In this document: positions 21,060-33,275 of the stretch, piece by piece
Layout: every line of letters starts with the position of its first letter
Position numbering within the stretch: the first letter of the stretch is position 1
The notes under the pieces: model-generated
Databases searched by the model: none
Told to the model about the DNA's origin: nothing
Seen by the model: only the letters and a program-made list of their open reading frames with translations
Assembly: GCF_020536995.1 (NCBI RefSeq)
Contig: NC_068362.1
Location: 204,001 to 268,000, forward strand
Direction: 5' to 3'
Length of the DNA stretch: 64,000 nucleotides
Origin: Dreissena polymorpha
Lineage: Eukaryota; Mollusca; Bivalvia; Myida; Dreissenidae
Program-made: the position numbers and the translations under genes

Positions 21060-24000
21060 CAGTTCTTTTCGCATACCATGTACTAAATAGAAAAAATGTT
21101 CATAAAAATGCCAGAAAAGGCTCTGGTGGAGTCGGCTTTTTAATCATAAAGGATTTATTAGATTTTTATAATGTATCTGTTTTAGATGACAGTCATGATG
21201 GAATTTTAAGGATTTAATTACAACATAAATATTCAGAGTATACATATATACCGTTATATACCACCTGAAAACTCATCTCGTCCCTTTGGTGTAAATTCTG
21301 TTTATGATCAATTGCTGACTGGGATGTATAAGAACCAAAATATGGGATCAATATATATTTGCGGAGATTTCAAAAGTCAATGCGGGGAAGTGGATGATTT
21401 TATTTCAGCTGTGTACGATGTGTGCCACAGCGTAATATTGTTGATTATGCCACAAACAAATATGGAGAGCTATGTGTAGATTGTTCAATAAATACGAAAT
21501 GTGTATGCTTAACGGCCGTAGTAATGGGGGAATAATTATACATCAGTTTCTGTAAATAGAGCATCTGTTGTGGATTATTGTATTACTTCCCATCAGCATC
21601 TTGGTATTTTTACAGACTTTACAATCACCCTCACATCAGATCTGATTATAGCATTTGATAGTATTGTAAACATTACTCCTGATGGCATACCAGACCACTG
21701 GCTGCTGTCTTGGAATATTGTTATTAACTAAGAGTACGAAGGTAGCCCTGATGCTAATAGTGTTTCTAGTCATGTTAACTTGGATCTGGAGAATGTACCA
21801 AATATTTTTTTAATGATCAGTCTGTTGAAGAAGATATAAATATTTTAATAAATAGATTGAAAAGTATCGAGGTAAATAGCAATAACATTGAACATGTTTA
21901 CCAAGATTGGTGTGATATTGTTCGAAATAATATGTGTTTCTCATAAAATTATTGTAACTAATAAAGCTAGCAAGTTTAGGAAACATAGACAAGGCAAACC
22001 TTGGTGGAGTGTTTTACTTACAGATCTGTGGTCTAAATTATGTACTGCTGAAAAGAAATGGTAAAGTCGTACTCTTCGTACTCTTAAACATAATTTTAAA
22101 GCTGATTATGTTAAGTTACGCAAGCACTTTGACCGTGAGGTACAGAATGCTAAGCGTACATATTGGTTTTATTTACATAATAAAATGTTGGAGGACTGTG
22201 AAGTTGATCAAAATAACTTCTGGTATTCTATCGTAAATAATTCTCCAAGAAAAAGCTGATCCCAGAGCAAGTTGTTTTGGACAATTGAACAGTTCACTTC
22301 ATCAATTTCGGAGGTTTTGAATAAATGGAAGCATGATTTAAGCTCACTTTTTAATAATAGAAATGTACAGGACATTTCTGATGTTGATAGCAATAATATT
22401 AATGTCGGTAATGAACGAGATTAAAGTATTGTAGAAGTTAAGAAAGCAATAAGCAAAGCTAAATGTGGGAAAGCTTATGGGTTGATGAGATACCCTCTGA
22501 AGTATTTTTTAATTATACATACGTTATTGTTTTACATTTGTTGTTCAATTTATGTTTTGATAATGGAATTGTACCATCAGTTTGGAGTAAATCTATAATC
22601 AATCCTATCCCAAAGTCAAAGCTAGATCCTCGAGACCCAGTGTCATATCGAGGAATTGCCCATTGCGTTTGCAATCTACAAGGTTTACTGTAGGATACTT
22701 GATGATAGGTTGAGCACTTATATTGAAAGAAATAGTATTTAAGTAGATGAACATAATGGCTTCAGGAAAAAGCGTAGTACTTTTGATCAATTATCGTCTC
22801 TAACAAGTATTATAGAAACCCGTAAACAGCATAAATTAGCAACATTTACTGCCTGTATTGACTTTAGAAAGGCGTATGACTCAATAGATAGAAAAACTCT
22901 TTGGATTAGATTACTTAGTAATGGTGTTCCAGGAAAAAATTTCTACAGGCAATCATATCTATATATAATTCTGTATATTTTCCTGTGTTAGAGTTAATGC
23001 GCATAGAACGGATTGGTTTGAAGTAAAATGTGGTTTAAGACAGGGGTATATTTTATCCCCTATTCTGTTAAATATATTTATAAATCATTAAGCATTGTAT
23101 TTGAAATCGTTAGATACTAATGTTAAAATAATGATGAGATTGTATGTGTTTTATTGCTGATGATATTGTACTTCTGGCCGATAATGAGCAAAACCTTTAA
23201 ATGTATTAAATGAATAACGTATTAGAAGTTGCATGGATATTAATGTAGGAAAAAGCAATATTGTTTACTTTCGTACAAAATCTATGCCGATATATAATGT
23301 TGTGTTCACATGTCGTGACCAAGTGATAGAATATGCAAATCAGTATACATATCAAGGTTTAGTTTTGAATTAGTTTTTGGATCTTGATGTTACAGCTAAG
23401 ATGGTAGCTCAGAGTGCTAGTAGAGCGTTAGGTTTACGTATTGCCAAAGTTAAAATAATAAGCGGTGTACCAAACGATGTCTTTAAGAAGCTTTACGACT
23501 CAGTTGTTTGGCCAGTCATTGCTTACGGGGCGGCTATATGGGGGCATAAATCCCTTCCATGTGGAACAGCTTAGCATAACAGGGCAATGCGGTTTTTTAT
23601 CCCATTTCAACGCGACATTGACGGTATGCGGCTTTATCTAGGATTGGGTAAAAACACCCCAAATCTTGGTGTTTCTGGAGAAGTGGGTTGGACTCCAGCC
23701 CCTTTCCGCCAATTGAAAATTACTGCTTCCATCTTTCCACTACCAACTCCTCTAGATTAAACAAGCGCATAGTACTCTTGGCTAGCAGTTAAATCCAAAA
23801 GATGCAGCAATTGGTTTTTCTTTGTGCGGAAGCATCTATCTCATTGCAATCTTAGACATCATCATTACAATGATTCTAGACCTAAATGCAAAGGTGTTAT
23901 TGTTAAGAACATTGACCATTTAATGTTAAATGAATATAAAGTAGATTGGCTACATAGAATTATCTCTAGTAATGGTGTATCAGGTAGAGGTGGAAATAAA

Positions 24001-24800
24001 CTTAGAAGCTTCTTTTTATTTAAGCAGAGCTTTGGTTTTGAGAATTATTGCAAAATAATAATCCATAAGAGTCATAGATTGGCCCTGTGTAAATTTAGGT
24101 GTTGCGTTGCTCTGATTCGCCTCGAGACAGGCAGGTATGAAGGTCTGCCTGCTGACAGACGCTTCTTTCCATTTTGAAGAGATAAAAATACAATTGAAAA
24201 TGAATGCAATGTATTATTAGAATGTAGCGTGTATAATGATATCAGATATAATATTGTTGAAAAAGCTGTTGATTCTACTCCAAATTTTATGAACATGTCG
24301 AATAGCGATAAGCTGAAATCCTTTTTTATAAATGAAGTATTAACAATAATCTTAGCCTAAACCTGCTTTTTAATTTTACAAAGAAGGCATTTTTACATGT
24401 GTAAATAAGTAGTAGTGTTGCATGTTTTATGTAAATAGCAGCGATAGTATACTTATTATATTTGATATATAATGGACTTGTGTATTGTAAGAAATGCTAG
24501 TCATACGTTGATATCATCGAGCGTCTTTGTGTACAGAATCTATTATATAAGATTAATGATGATAATTCTCTGTAACGCCCATCTATAGTTTTTTAGGTTA
24601 GGTTTAAAATTAGTTATTTATTATAGAGATTATTTTACAATCTGAAATAACTGTTTTATTAAAATACAGAGGGCCACTATTAACCAGTCCAATTAGGATC
24701 TGATCCTATCTGGTAGTAGCTCTTTTACATCATTTTTCACTATGAGCATTAGTGCCCAGTTTTACAATCACCAGTGTTTTATGACCTTCAAAGAGAATAA
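21060..24800 (+). mobile_element. Decayed LINE (endonuclease, reverse transcriptase, C-terminal region)
   Basis: Order on the plus strand: an endonuclease-like stretch (ARKGSGGVGFLI at 21122; YICGDFKSQCGEVDDF near 21357; NIVDYATNKYGELC; VVDYCITSHQHLGIF; IPDHWLLSWN), then reverse transcriptase (PIPKSKLDPRDPVSYRGIA at 22606; DEHNGFRKKRSTFDQL; ACIDFRKAYDSIDRKTLW near 22853; FIADDIVLLADNE near 23150), then a C-terminal part (SGRGGNKLRSFF; LCKFRCCVALIRLETGRYEG near 24090; NECNVLLECSVYNDIRY). These match a non-LTR retrotransposon of the CR1/Jockey-like group; the clade is uncertain. There are more than a dozen stops and frame changes, so it is dead and old. The 5' end is missing. The stretch to about 24800 looks like its 3' UTR. 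Confidence 0.85.
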
Positions 24801-26080
24801 TAGGTTAATGTTGATTATAGATCAGGTTTATCCTGCGAGGCTTAGAAAACAAAAAGCACGAGCCTAGGCTCAGTAAACGTTTATATTTAAACAAAACTGG
24901 ATATGTTCGCTTGATTTGTGAAGTCATTTTGTCGAAACAATGACGTCATTACGTGCCGTTGATTATAGCAGAAATTTCATCAACGGGGCTTTAATCAACC
25001 AAACTCGCTGTAAAAGAGGGATAGAATATTTTATTGCAGGTGTTTAACAAAAGATTAACAGAGCCAATCTGGTTTGTATGATGTATGATATCAATAAAAC
25101 ATGTATTTGTAAAAAATTAAATAGTTTTAATTGTAATATAACACACTTAAAATGTCTATAAACCTATAAGATTGGCCATGCTTGTTTGTTAATTGTGTTA
25201 TTTTATGTATAATATTGTGCATGTCATGGATTATACAATAAACTTTGAAACTCTGTACTTATACCTAAAATTATCCCAAATTAATAATAAAGTGTGCACA
25301 AAACTTCAATGCGATAATTCCTTTACATACATTATTCATAATTATCGCGAAACTCGCATATAAATGTATTATTTTCTCTTAGATATTAGTATTATTCTAA
25401 ATAACACAAACGTGCCAAGAAAAGACATGTATTAGATTTGATCGAAACTGATAGGTCTTCAATATAATCTTAAATCGATCTTGTGACGCTTTCGAATACA
25501 GATAAAAAACATTTATGAATCAAAACTTAGAATAAATTGAAGAATCATTAGTGTCAGAAAATGTAAAAAGAAAACAGTAAACAGTACTTGATTGGTGGTA
25601 CTATATGAATATTGTTTATTTATATTCTTTAATTTCATTGGTTATATTCATATGTTTATGGTAGATATGCGAATACATCGTTGTCATTTAAATCGTATGT
25701 AATCGCATTAACACGAATATATTCTCCATACTACTTTATGAGTGCCCACGGTCTCAGGAAAACATAAATAATGCAAAGTTCTAGGATAGGTATCTGCTAA
25801 TTTGTTTAATCACGAAACATGTAGTATGATAAATCCAACAAAAGCAGATATTTTTCTTTCCTTTTTATCAACGTTTCGGCTTACGCCTTCATCATGATAA
25901 TACAAATAATAACAGAAAGCGGATGTTACGTCATTGACATAACGTACATTTAAATTGCGGGAAAATTAACGTCAATAAAATGAACGTTAATTAAATAAGC
26001 TTAACTTTCGGATTCAAGAATACACAATTTCCTATAAAATTATATATAAAATACTAATAGGAAAAAACAAAAGTAAGCTT
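24800..26080. other. No gene; possible distal LINE tail
   Basis: No reading frame of interest. ACAATAAACTTTGAAACTC near 25227 resembles the tail of some LINE copies, so the 3' UTR may run that far. AATGACGTCATT at 24939-24950 is a CRE-like palindrome. Confidence 0.35.
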
Positions 26081-26583
26081 AAAGGGGCCTTTTCACAGAT
26101 TTTAGCATGTTTTAAAGTTTGTCATTAAATGCTTTATATTGATAAATGTAAACATTAAATTTTAAAAGCTCCAGTAAAAAATCAAAGATAACATTTAAAA
26201 AAGGAAAAAAGTAGCCCGCAGCAGGGCTCGAACCAGTGACCCCCGGAAACTTGAAGTAAAAACGCAATAGGCCAACTGAGCTATCCTGCCAAGCATACCT
26301 AAGCTGCGTATTTTATACATCATATAAGCAATCTTCGTAGTTTCACAAATTTAAACGACAACAACAGAACTCTCCAAATTATTATATCGTTTCGCGTTGC
26401 AACGCTTTATAATTTTCAGGTTTTTAAATCGTCAAAAGATGCATATAATGGCTTTATTAGACCATGGTAAATGTTCAGTAATACTGTTTCCTAACAAATA
26501 TCATAATTTAACCGAAAATTTGCGAATCTAAAACAACTTTTATCATTTTTGTCGATTTACCAAACCGTGAAAAGATCCCTTCA
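26080..26583. mobile_element. TIR element enclosing a tRNA-like region
   Basis: Starts AAAGGGGCCTTTTCACAG; ends CCGTGAAAAGATCCCTT, an imperfect ~17-bp inverted repeat. In the middle (about 26216-26294, minus strand) is a tRNA-like block: GGCAGGATAGCTCAGTTGG (box A) to CTGGTTCGAGCCCTGCTGC (box B). The block lacks a clean anticodon arm, so it is not a working tRNA gene. Such elements look like MITEs that captured a tRNA or SINE head. I associate this family with bivalves. Confidence 0.7.
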
Positions 26584-26639
26584 ATTAAATTGCAGAACTA
26601 GCCTTTTATGTTAAAAAGAACTTTGTTAAATATACCATT

Positions 26640-27380
26640 AGGGTGTTATGTTTTAAGTCTATATCTCCAGTAAGTTTCCTTACACAGACGAGTTATGTTG
26701 TAACTAACAACATCAATTGGCATAAAGGAAAAGTCATTTGCGCTGTGGTGATCTTCATTAAAATGTGTTGCGACCAATGTTGAAAATTCAGGGTCAGAAA
26801 AGTTTCTTATGTCAAATCGATGACTGTTCATTCTTTTTGACACCGATTGCATGGTTTGTCCAAAGTACTGCTTCTGATACTGTTTACATGTAATGAGGTA
26901 TATTACATCTTTAGACGCACAGTTCATATTCTTCTATAAATTAAATCGCTTGCCTGTAACTGTACTTTTAAATTTACCTCCAACATCTATGGATTTACAA
27001 TGGGAGCAACGTGCTCTTCCGCATGCACTTGACGCACGTGAACTGTTCCAACTGTTCGTAAATTGAGCACATGTTATGTAGTTTTGTATCTTATTAGGCC
27101 TTTTAAACGCCAGTATGGGCTTATATGTTTCATACACACTTGTCACTTCTTCTTTCTGTGACAGGTTAGGTATGCCCCAATACATGTTTATTGTGGCTCC
27201 TATGTTTTTTTTATCACGAAACATGGAAAACATCGTGAACGTTATCGAGATTACGTGTGGTTTGATTCCATGCATGGCCGCATGTATTGTGTTAAGAATG
27301 GTAATGAAATTATTTCTAAGACGATTACCCAAAACTTCTGATTTAAGACGGGTAGTGTCAGGTACGTGCATAAGTATATG
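26640..27380 (-). mobile_element. Penelope-like element, 3' fragment with GIY-YIG endonuclease
   Basis: The minus strand carries PILAFKRPNKIQNYI, a Cys cluster (SACGRARCSHCKSIDVGG), STVTGKRFNL and then a GIY-YIG domain (CASKDVIYLITC, QYFGQTMQSVSKRMNSHR, VATHFNEDHHSANDF). This order, RT-distal linker with CxxC then GIY-YIG, is that of Penelope-like retroelements. Only the C-terminal part is present and it is degraded. The reverse transcriptase core upstream (above 27380) is not recognisable, as expected of a 5'-truncated copy. Confidence 0.8.
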
Positions 27381-27399
27381 TCATAATATTGCTTAAATA

Positions 27400-28440
27400 G
27401 TGTTGAAAATGGGAAATGCATAAACAACACAAACAAAACAAACATCAAGTTACAAGATCAATATAATTATGATATGTATTTAACAAGATTATTTTAATTA
27501 GTTATAGTATTGCAGTTCTATGCAATCATGTTAGAGAAATTCTAATTGATTAAAAAAAAGATCCACACTATATATAGCATTGGTGATCAAACTATTTAAC
27601 TATAAAATAGAAACAAAACGATTTTACAATTAAATAAAACGTTGAACTTAAATGTTTAAGTAGCTTAAGTTATTACTATAATGCATTTCGTACCGGAGCT
27701 TTATTGATTTAAACCAGTCTTAATATGGAATTTTGTTGATGCAAGACCTTTAATCTTATGTATAGTAAGCAAAGCATAAGTAGCTTTTGATTTTCATTAT
27801 ATTTGGATTCATCATATAAATTACATGCATCAGTATTTTTAAATTACTATTAAACATGTAATAGTATCGGATATTTTAATAAAAACAACCATGTTCTGGC
27901 CCTTAAGACATTCATCAACTCAATAGCATTTTAAAAGCCATTTTGATTATGTTGCAAAAGTCTTTTAAAATTGTTTCATTTTTAACAGGAAAAGAGTAAA
28001 ACAGTAACGTTGATATTTTTATTTTATTATACTGGAGACATTAAATCTTAAAATACGAGTTATGTTCGATTAGTGTCTCGCATGATTTACTAGCGTATTG
28101 ACATTCACTGAATTGTATGCGATTTTGAAAACGAGATCCCCTTCGCATTCATGGAGTTTTTAATTATCACTACCAAACATATCCGTAGGCTTGCGCGGTG
28201 TGCCGCGGATGTTTATGCTCGCATGATTGCATAAAGTTATTATAGTGATGACAACCATTTTTGAATTCGTACGTTATTTTGTCTTAACCTGTGAAAATTA
28301 ATTTAACGTATATACCCTAATCACACGTCGTATAATTTTGACATTCGAAATCATTTTCGTACTAAAGCAATTAAATTATATATATATATATTTATCACAT
28401 GCTATACCCTGTTTCCCATGTCATACAACCATTTAATTTT
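27400..28440. other. No gene or repeat recognised
   Basis: AT-rich sequence without coding signal between the Penelope-like fragment and the palindromic element. Confidence 0.45.
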
Positions 28441-28793
28441 TTTTATTACACATGTGTAATACAACATTTTTAAGAGTTTTCATTGGTTTAGTTTTCGTTT
28501 ATTGACCAATAGCATTTTGTTATTTTGCTGAAATGACGTTGCAACGTCAAATGACGTCACGAAATGTAAACAACATTCGGGATTTTATCATTATGTTTGC
28601 GTAAATAAATATTTAATTTGCTCATTTTAAAAGCATGTGATAAAAAGATCTGACACTCGTTGTCATATCATACCATATTTTATTAAACTCGTCCAGGAAA
28701 TTCGATAGTAAGCTCGCCAAAGGCTCGCTTACTAACAAAATTCCTGAACTCGTTTAATAAAATATGATATGATATGACAACTCGTGCCAGATC
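28440..28793. mobile_element. Palindrome-rich foldback element
   Basis: An inverted repeat with ~70-bp arms (28647-28718 and 28721-28793; AGATCTGACACTCGTTGTCA against TGACAACTCGTGCCAGATC, then TTTTATTAAACTCGT...GGAA) is centred near 28720. Upstream lie CCAAT (28506), a perfect 16-bp palindrome TGACGTTGCAACGTCA (28534-28549) and a CRE, TGACGTCA (28552-28559). I associate this sequence with a mollusc interspersed repeat. No protein is encoded. Confidence 0.65.
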
Positions 28794-28798
28794 CTATA

Positions 28799-28847
<49 letters not shown>
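28794..28847. repeat. (TA)n microsatellite
   Basis: About 50 bp of alternating TA with one interruption, directly at the right edge of the foldback element. A smaller TA run lies at 28378-28390. Confidence 0.95.
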
Positions 28848-28849
<2 letters not shown>

Positions 28850-28963
28850 ATGACCCAAACTGATTTTGATTTTGTTGGTAAAACAAAATGTTTACAATCG
28901 TTTGCGTAAAATTGCAAACAGATACAGAAAATCAAATATTTTTGTAAACATCAACTACAGATT

Positions 28964-29887
28964 TTAAATGTGTTCATCATTAACAACACACAATTTAGCA
29001 CAACTACAAATGCAAGTTAAAAACAAACGTGAGAGCTTTATTAACAAAACTTTGCGATATCTTTGGCGACATTTTCGTCGGATATCATGGTTCAGATGTG
29101 CTTCTACTGATGACGAAAGAGACTCGGTGTTGCACGTATTCGGATCAGACAAGTTTGTTTCAAAATCTCTCTGCGGTAAAAACCTCTTTGAAAACATCTT
29201 TTGAATCGGAAAGTGCGCTTTCTTACACAAAACTAGCGTATTGACAAAAGCAATGACGATGAATGGGATAACCATTGTAAAGAGCGTATCCATCCAAGTT
29301 GCGACTGTAAGTAAACCCATATTTTACCGTTTTAAGGCACATTCAACGTCCGCCGTCACACTCTCGCCTTGTCTTTTCGCTGATGTCCAGAAACTAAAAG
29401 TGTAAAAAACACAGGCACCGGCCGCAAACGTGCAGATTATGAGTTTCTCACGAAACACAGTGCAGTACACCTTATGTTTCAGAAGGTAACACATGGCAAT
29501 GTAACGCTGGCATGAGAAGCCGACAATACACCAAACGCTTAGAAAACTTGTGACGTAGGTTACGTAGATGAGGAACTGACACGAGACGTTCGAAGATATT
29601 ATATCGTGAACTTCGTAATCCAGCCATTAAATTAGTAGGCTTAGTAGAAATATGTTATCCACTAAGGTCAAGGCGGTTAGAAAGACGGAGGAAAAGGCAC
29701 GGCGCATTCGTCTTGTGGAAAACACTATTAGCGAAATAGTGTTACCGCATAGTCCCACAAAAACTATCAAATGAAAAATAATTGTGCGAATAACTTTGAC
29801 GGCATCCGTAAATGCGGTGTTCGACACGTCCGTAACATTGAAGGACGTTAACTCCTTCGTTCCAGATGTCATATTTAATACATCCAT
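28964..29887 (-). pseudogene. Rhodopsin-like GPCR, broken and truncated
   Basis: One minus-strand frame runs 308 codons from ATG at 29887. The N-terminus has N-glycosylation sites (NMT, NVT). TM1 is HLIVFVGLCGNTISLIVF (GN motif), TM2 VFLTALTLVDNIFLLSLLI, TM3 begins CQFLIYVTYVTSFLSVWC and ends with QRY in place of D/ERY, TM4 is IICTFAAGACVFYTFSFW and TM5 FTMVIPFIVIAFVNTLVLC. In-frame TAA codons interrupt after TM2 (about 29627) and before TM5 (about 29321). Near TM6 the frame is lost and no TM7 follows. The intronless layout and motif set suit mollusc peptide-receptor expansions (class A); the ligand is unknown. As read it cannot make a full receptor, unless introns I missed remove the stops. 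Confidence 0.8.
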
Positions 29888-30305
29888 AAGAACGGTATTT
29901 TAAAAAGCCTTCCAAATGAATATTGTAAATAATTTCGAGTTTTCGTGTGTCATTCAATCAGCAAAAAATAGAATAGCTATGAGAGAATTGACAAATATGC
30001 AGCTAGCTGTCAACTACAATGAACAAACACAAAAACAAACAAGTTATACAAAAACAAATGTGACATTTCATGCTGTTAAACTAATAACTAACAAACGTCA
30101 ATAAGCAGCATGTACCACACACCCAGTATCCGCGGAGTGGCTACTTTTATAACGTTAAATAACTTGAAAAGTACACAGACAGGGATAGAAAATATATATA
30201 TATGAAAATATAAAACTTCTGATTTTTTTCAAATTAACGACACTCCTTTGAATGACTAAATGATCATAGCATATCAATTCGCATATCTACGCAATACCGC
30301 CTGCA

Positions 30306-30605
30306 ACAGCCAAAAGTTATTGTCCCCTACCGGTTTCACCGGAGGGGACGTATGGTTTCCGCTCTGTGCGTCTGTGAGTCTGTCTTTCTGTCTATGAGTC
30401 TGTCTGTCACACTTTTCTCGATCTTGCGATAATTTGAAAGTTCTTCATAATTTTTCATGAAACTTGAAACATGGATAGATAGCAATATGGACATTTTGCA
30501 CGTCATTTCAATTTGTTCCTACGTCAAAAATTCTGGTTACTATGGCAACAAAAAAATCTGACAATGGTGGAGCCTGTAGGGGACATTTATTACTTGGCAA
30601 TAGTC
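30306..30605. mobile_element. MITE-like repeat with GTCCCCTAC termini
   Basis: Left end CCAAAAGTTATTGTCCCCTAC, right end GTAGGGGACATTTATTACTT then GGCAATAG, an imperfect inverted repeat of about 25 bp. Inside is a CTGT/CTGA-rich tract and no coding. It resembles a widespread mollusc repeat. Confidence 0.65.
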
Positions 30606-30609
30606 CTGT

Positions 30610-31428
30610 TTTACTTGATCTTTGCGTTGTTCTGCAATGATCTTAATACGCAACATACATTATTCAACATATTCTACTTGTGTTTATAACATGTCACATT
30701 CAACAGTTGTATATATATATATATAGTAATTGCTAATTTTGTTTTCTTTTCTCAGTAATACATTTGCTACAATTTAGCTATACTTTGATGTTAAACATAT
30801 TTGTACTAGTATACATGTATGTCTACATATTTTAGTGCATACAGCGTTTCTTTAAAATATAAATACACTTTAACGTCATGTTTAATATGACTTGATAAGC
30901 GGAACAAGATCAAAGTGCAATTAAGAACTTAAAAAACCCTTTTTCTGAATAAATATTTAGAAGTAAGAGTATATCTGTAATTTTGGCAAAAAGAAATAGC
31001 GCCTACGACAACGAGTCAACATGGCAAGCCACAGAACGACCAACAACGATACATTCGTATTGAGCGAGATTACGAAGATAAACTCAACAAGAGGTTAAAC
31101 AATCTAATGATACACAAATAATTATATATTGCCTTGTTTTACTTATGTTTTTCATGTATTCAGATGAATTTGAATGTATGAATCGGACAGCATTGCTTTT
31201 TGAAGTACGAACGCATGTTTTTCTTACAAAGAATTAAAGGGAAATTCTGATATAAGTTCAACTCTTAAATGGTGACATTGAACTAATTGATATGGCCGGT
31301 GTTTGTTTTTATATGTTGTTTAAAGGTGAATCATATTAAATTTTCCGAAACAAGCAATTGCGGTAAGGCCGACGCGTACAATCTGCAAACATGCAGTTAA
31401 CTAAAGATCAAGAAACTGAATACTTTAG
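30610..31428. other. No gene recognised
   Basis: AT-rich, with a small TA run at 30712-30725. No supported coding sequence. Confidence 0.4.
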
Positions 31429-32344
31429 CTATATATAATTATATAGGACTGGATTTCGTTTGAACCATTTTCCCTGGAGTGAAGGTAGGTGAATAGTTGT
31501 TGTTGCAATGTAAAAAGGATGATCAGCATTACAATAACTATATGGTCTTTTGTCGGCATAAGTCTTGTAAACACTAATGGGGCATCGATCAGGGTTTTGT
31601 GTATTAGCCCACATTTTCGGCTTTACAAATCTCACATCCCTAGGGTTCTCACCAGAACGCGTCTTGGTTTGTCTTTCGGTAAACTGCAAATATTCACGGC
31701 CATGTTCGTGAGTAAACAGGGAAATGTCACCCCAACACATATCACGATGTTCTTGACAGCTTCGCAAACCAAAATGTATGAAGTTATACAACCATAAAGT
31801 CTGAAGAATTGTATCAGGGATAGATACACCGAGCTGTTTCGAAGTCCATCATTTATTTATGTCGTCATCACACAGTTGATCACTCTTTTTAGGGAGATTG
31901 CCTTTACCGCTCCTTTTCAGTTGACGCTGTTTCAATGACCTTCTTAAAAGCAGGACCCTGCGATATTGTCTGGCCATAACCCTTTCTCCGTAACTGGCGA
32001 TCAAAGCTGGACACCATTCCTCTTATTACAGACGGCTCATAATCGTCGCCATTCTGTTGTTTTGTTCACTGAATAAAAAATTCGCAAAGTAATAATGATA
32101 ATTCTCCTTCGGGGATTTCGTGAATTTCGCGGAATTCATTTATTTCGGGTTCCGCAAAAAAGGCTTTCAATATCTTTAGGTCATTTACAGTTTTCGATAA
32201 AGTGTTTTTGTTGATTTGTTGATGATTAAAATTCTCAACATCTAAGTCAGAAACGATATAACACCTGTTGGGCCCTTGTCTCGGCATCCGATCCGTGTCA
32301 GCGTTCGTGTCAGCGTTCTTCCCAGCGTTCGGCAAAACGGTCAA
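31429..32344 (-). mobile_element. Crypton-like tyrosine recombinase relic (N-terminal and central parts)
   Basis: Minus strand. 32344-32066 carries an N-terminal core-binding-like region (NTLSKTVNDLKILKAFFAEP, IPEGELSLLLCEFFI). 32050-31900 continues with NGDDYEPSVIRGMVSSFDRQ and LRRKGYGQTIS. 31900-31792 gives SDQLCDDDINK and LGVSIPDTILQTLW. 31791-31429 is best preserved: FIHFGLRSCQEHRDMCWGD, EYLQFTERQTKTRSGENPRD, DRCPISVYKTYADKRP, WFKRNPVLYNYI. This is the KIAA1958/DUF3504-type recombinase of Crypton DNA transposons. Several stops and frame changes break it, and the C-terminal HSARK/Tyr part is missing. Arg in GLR is the likely first catalytic residue. Confidence 0.8.
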
Positions 32345-32349
32345 TCGTT

Positions 32350-33000
32350 CCCGTTCTAGCTTTACCTCAAAGTCACTGTCAATAATTTAAACCATGTAGA
32401 GTGTGGCGAATCCGCGGAAAACAATTTATGTTACGATTCAATATCCTTGGCCATCAATCTGCACCTTGTCGTTGACACATATGTCAAATGAGGCCATGTT
32501 TATTTTGATTATTTTGACAACGCGTATGAATATCTTTTAAGTGATTCGGCTAACTTGCATAACAATATAACTAGTGAAATAACACCCATGTATTAAACAA
32601 AATTGAGCATTACGTTATTTCACTCCTGGAGCGTTAGTCATTTTTTGATGCGTAATAATTAATGTTAAACAATCGTAAAAAACGGTGACCAGTATTACTG
32701 CTGCAAAATCAATATTTCAAAATTTCAGTACACAATATAAATAGATTTAACGAAAAAAAACAACATATTACAATCATTCCACATTACAGACACAAATTTT
32801 ATATAATGTTTTTGTTGCTGTTGTTTTTGTTAGGGATGTTGTTGTAAAGTGTTTTTTATGACTCCGTTTTCCTATAAAATCTTATTATCGACACAAAACA
32901 CACCAGCAGTAATTAATTACCCGTACTGGATTGTGTTTCTACTACATGCGTTGTGGTCATTCGGGATTCGAAATCATGAAATTACTCCCGTTAGTTGTAC
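32350..33000. other. No gene recognised
   Basis: AT-rich, with TTTTTGTTGTTG-type low complexity near 32805-32850. Confidence 0.4.
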
Positions 33001-33009
33001 GCGATTTTT

Positions 33010-33275
33010 ATGTCCCCCAGTCTGTACTGGGGGACATTTTGTTTTGCCCTGTCTGTTTGTTGGTTTTTTTGTTGGTTTGTTGGTCCGTTGGTTATCTTCA
33101 AACTTAACTTGGCCAATGCAAAACTTTTGCAATATTGAAGATAGCAACTTAATATTTGGCATGCATGTGTATCTCATGGAACTGCACATGTTGAGTGGTG
33201 AAAGGTCAAGGTCATTCTTCAAGGTCAAAGGTCAAATATAGGGGACATAGTGTTTCACAAACACATCTTGTTTTT
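33010..33275. mobile_element. Interspersed repeat with GTCCCCCAG hairpin start
   Basis: Begins with the hairpin GTCCCCCAG-TCTGTA-CTGGGGGAC, then TTTGTTGG repeats, AAGGTCAAGGTCATTCTTCA (AGGTCA words) and ends GGGGACATAGTGTTTCACAA. It resembles a common mollusc repeat. The frames on both strands are incidental. Confidence 0.6.

Noticed and set aside
26216-26294. A tRNA gene on the minus strand
   Set aside because: Boxes A and B are present but the anticodon arm and acceptor pairing are not canonical, and it sits inside a TIR element.
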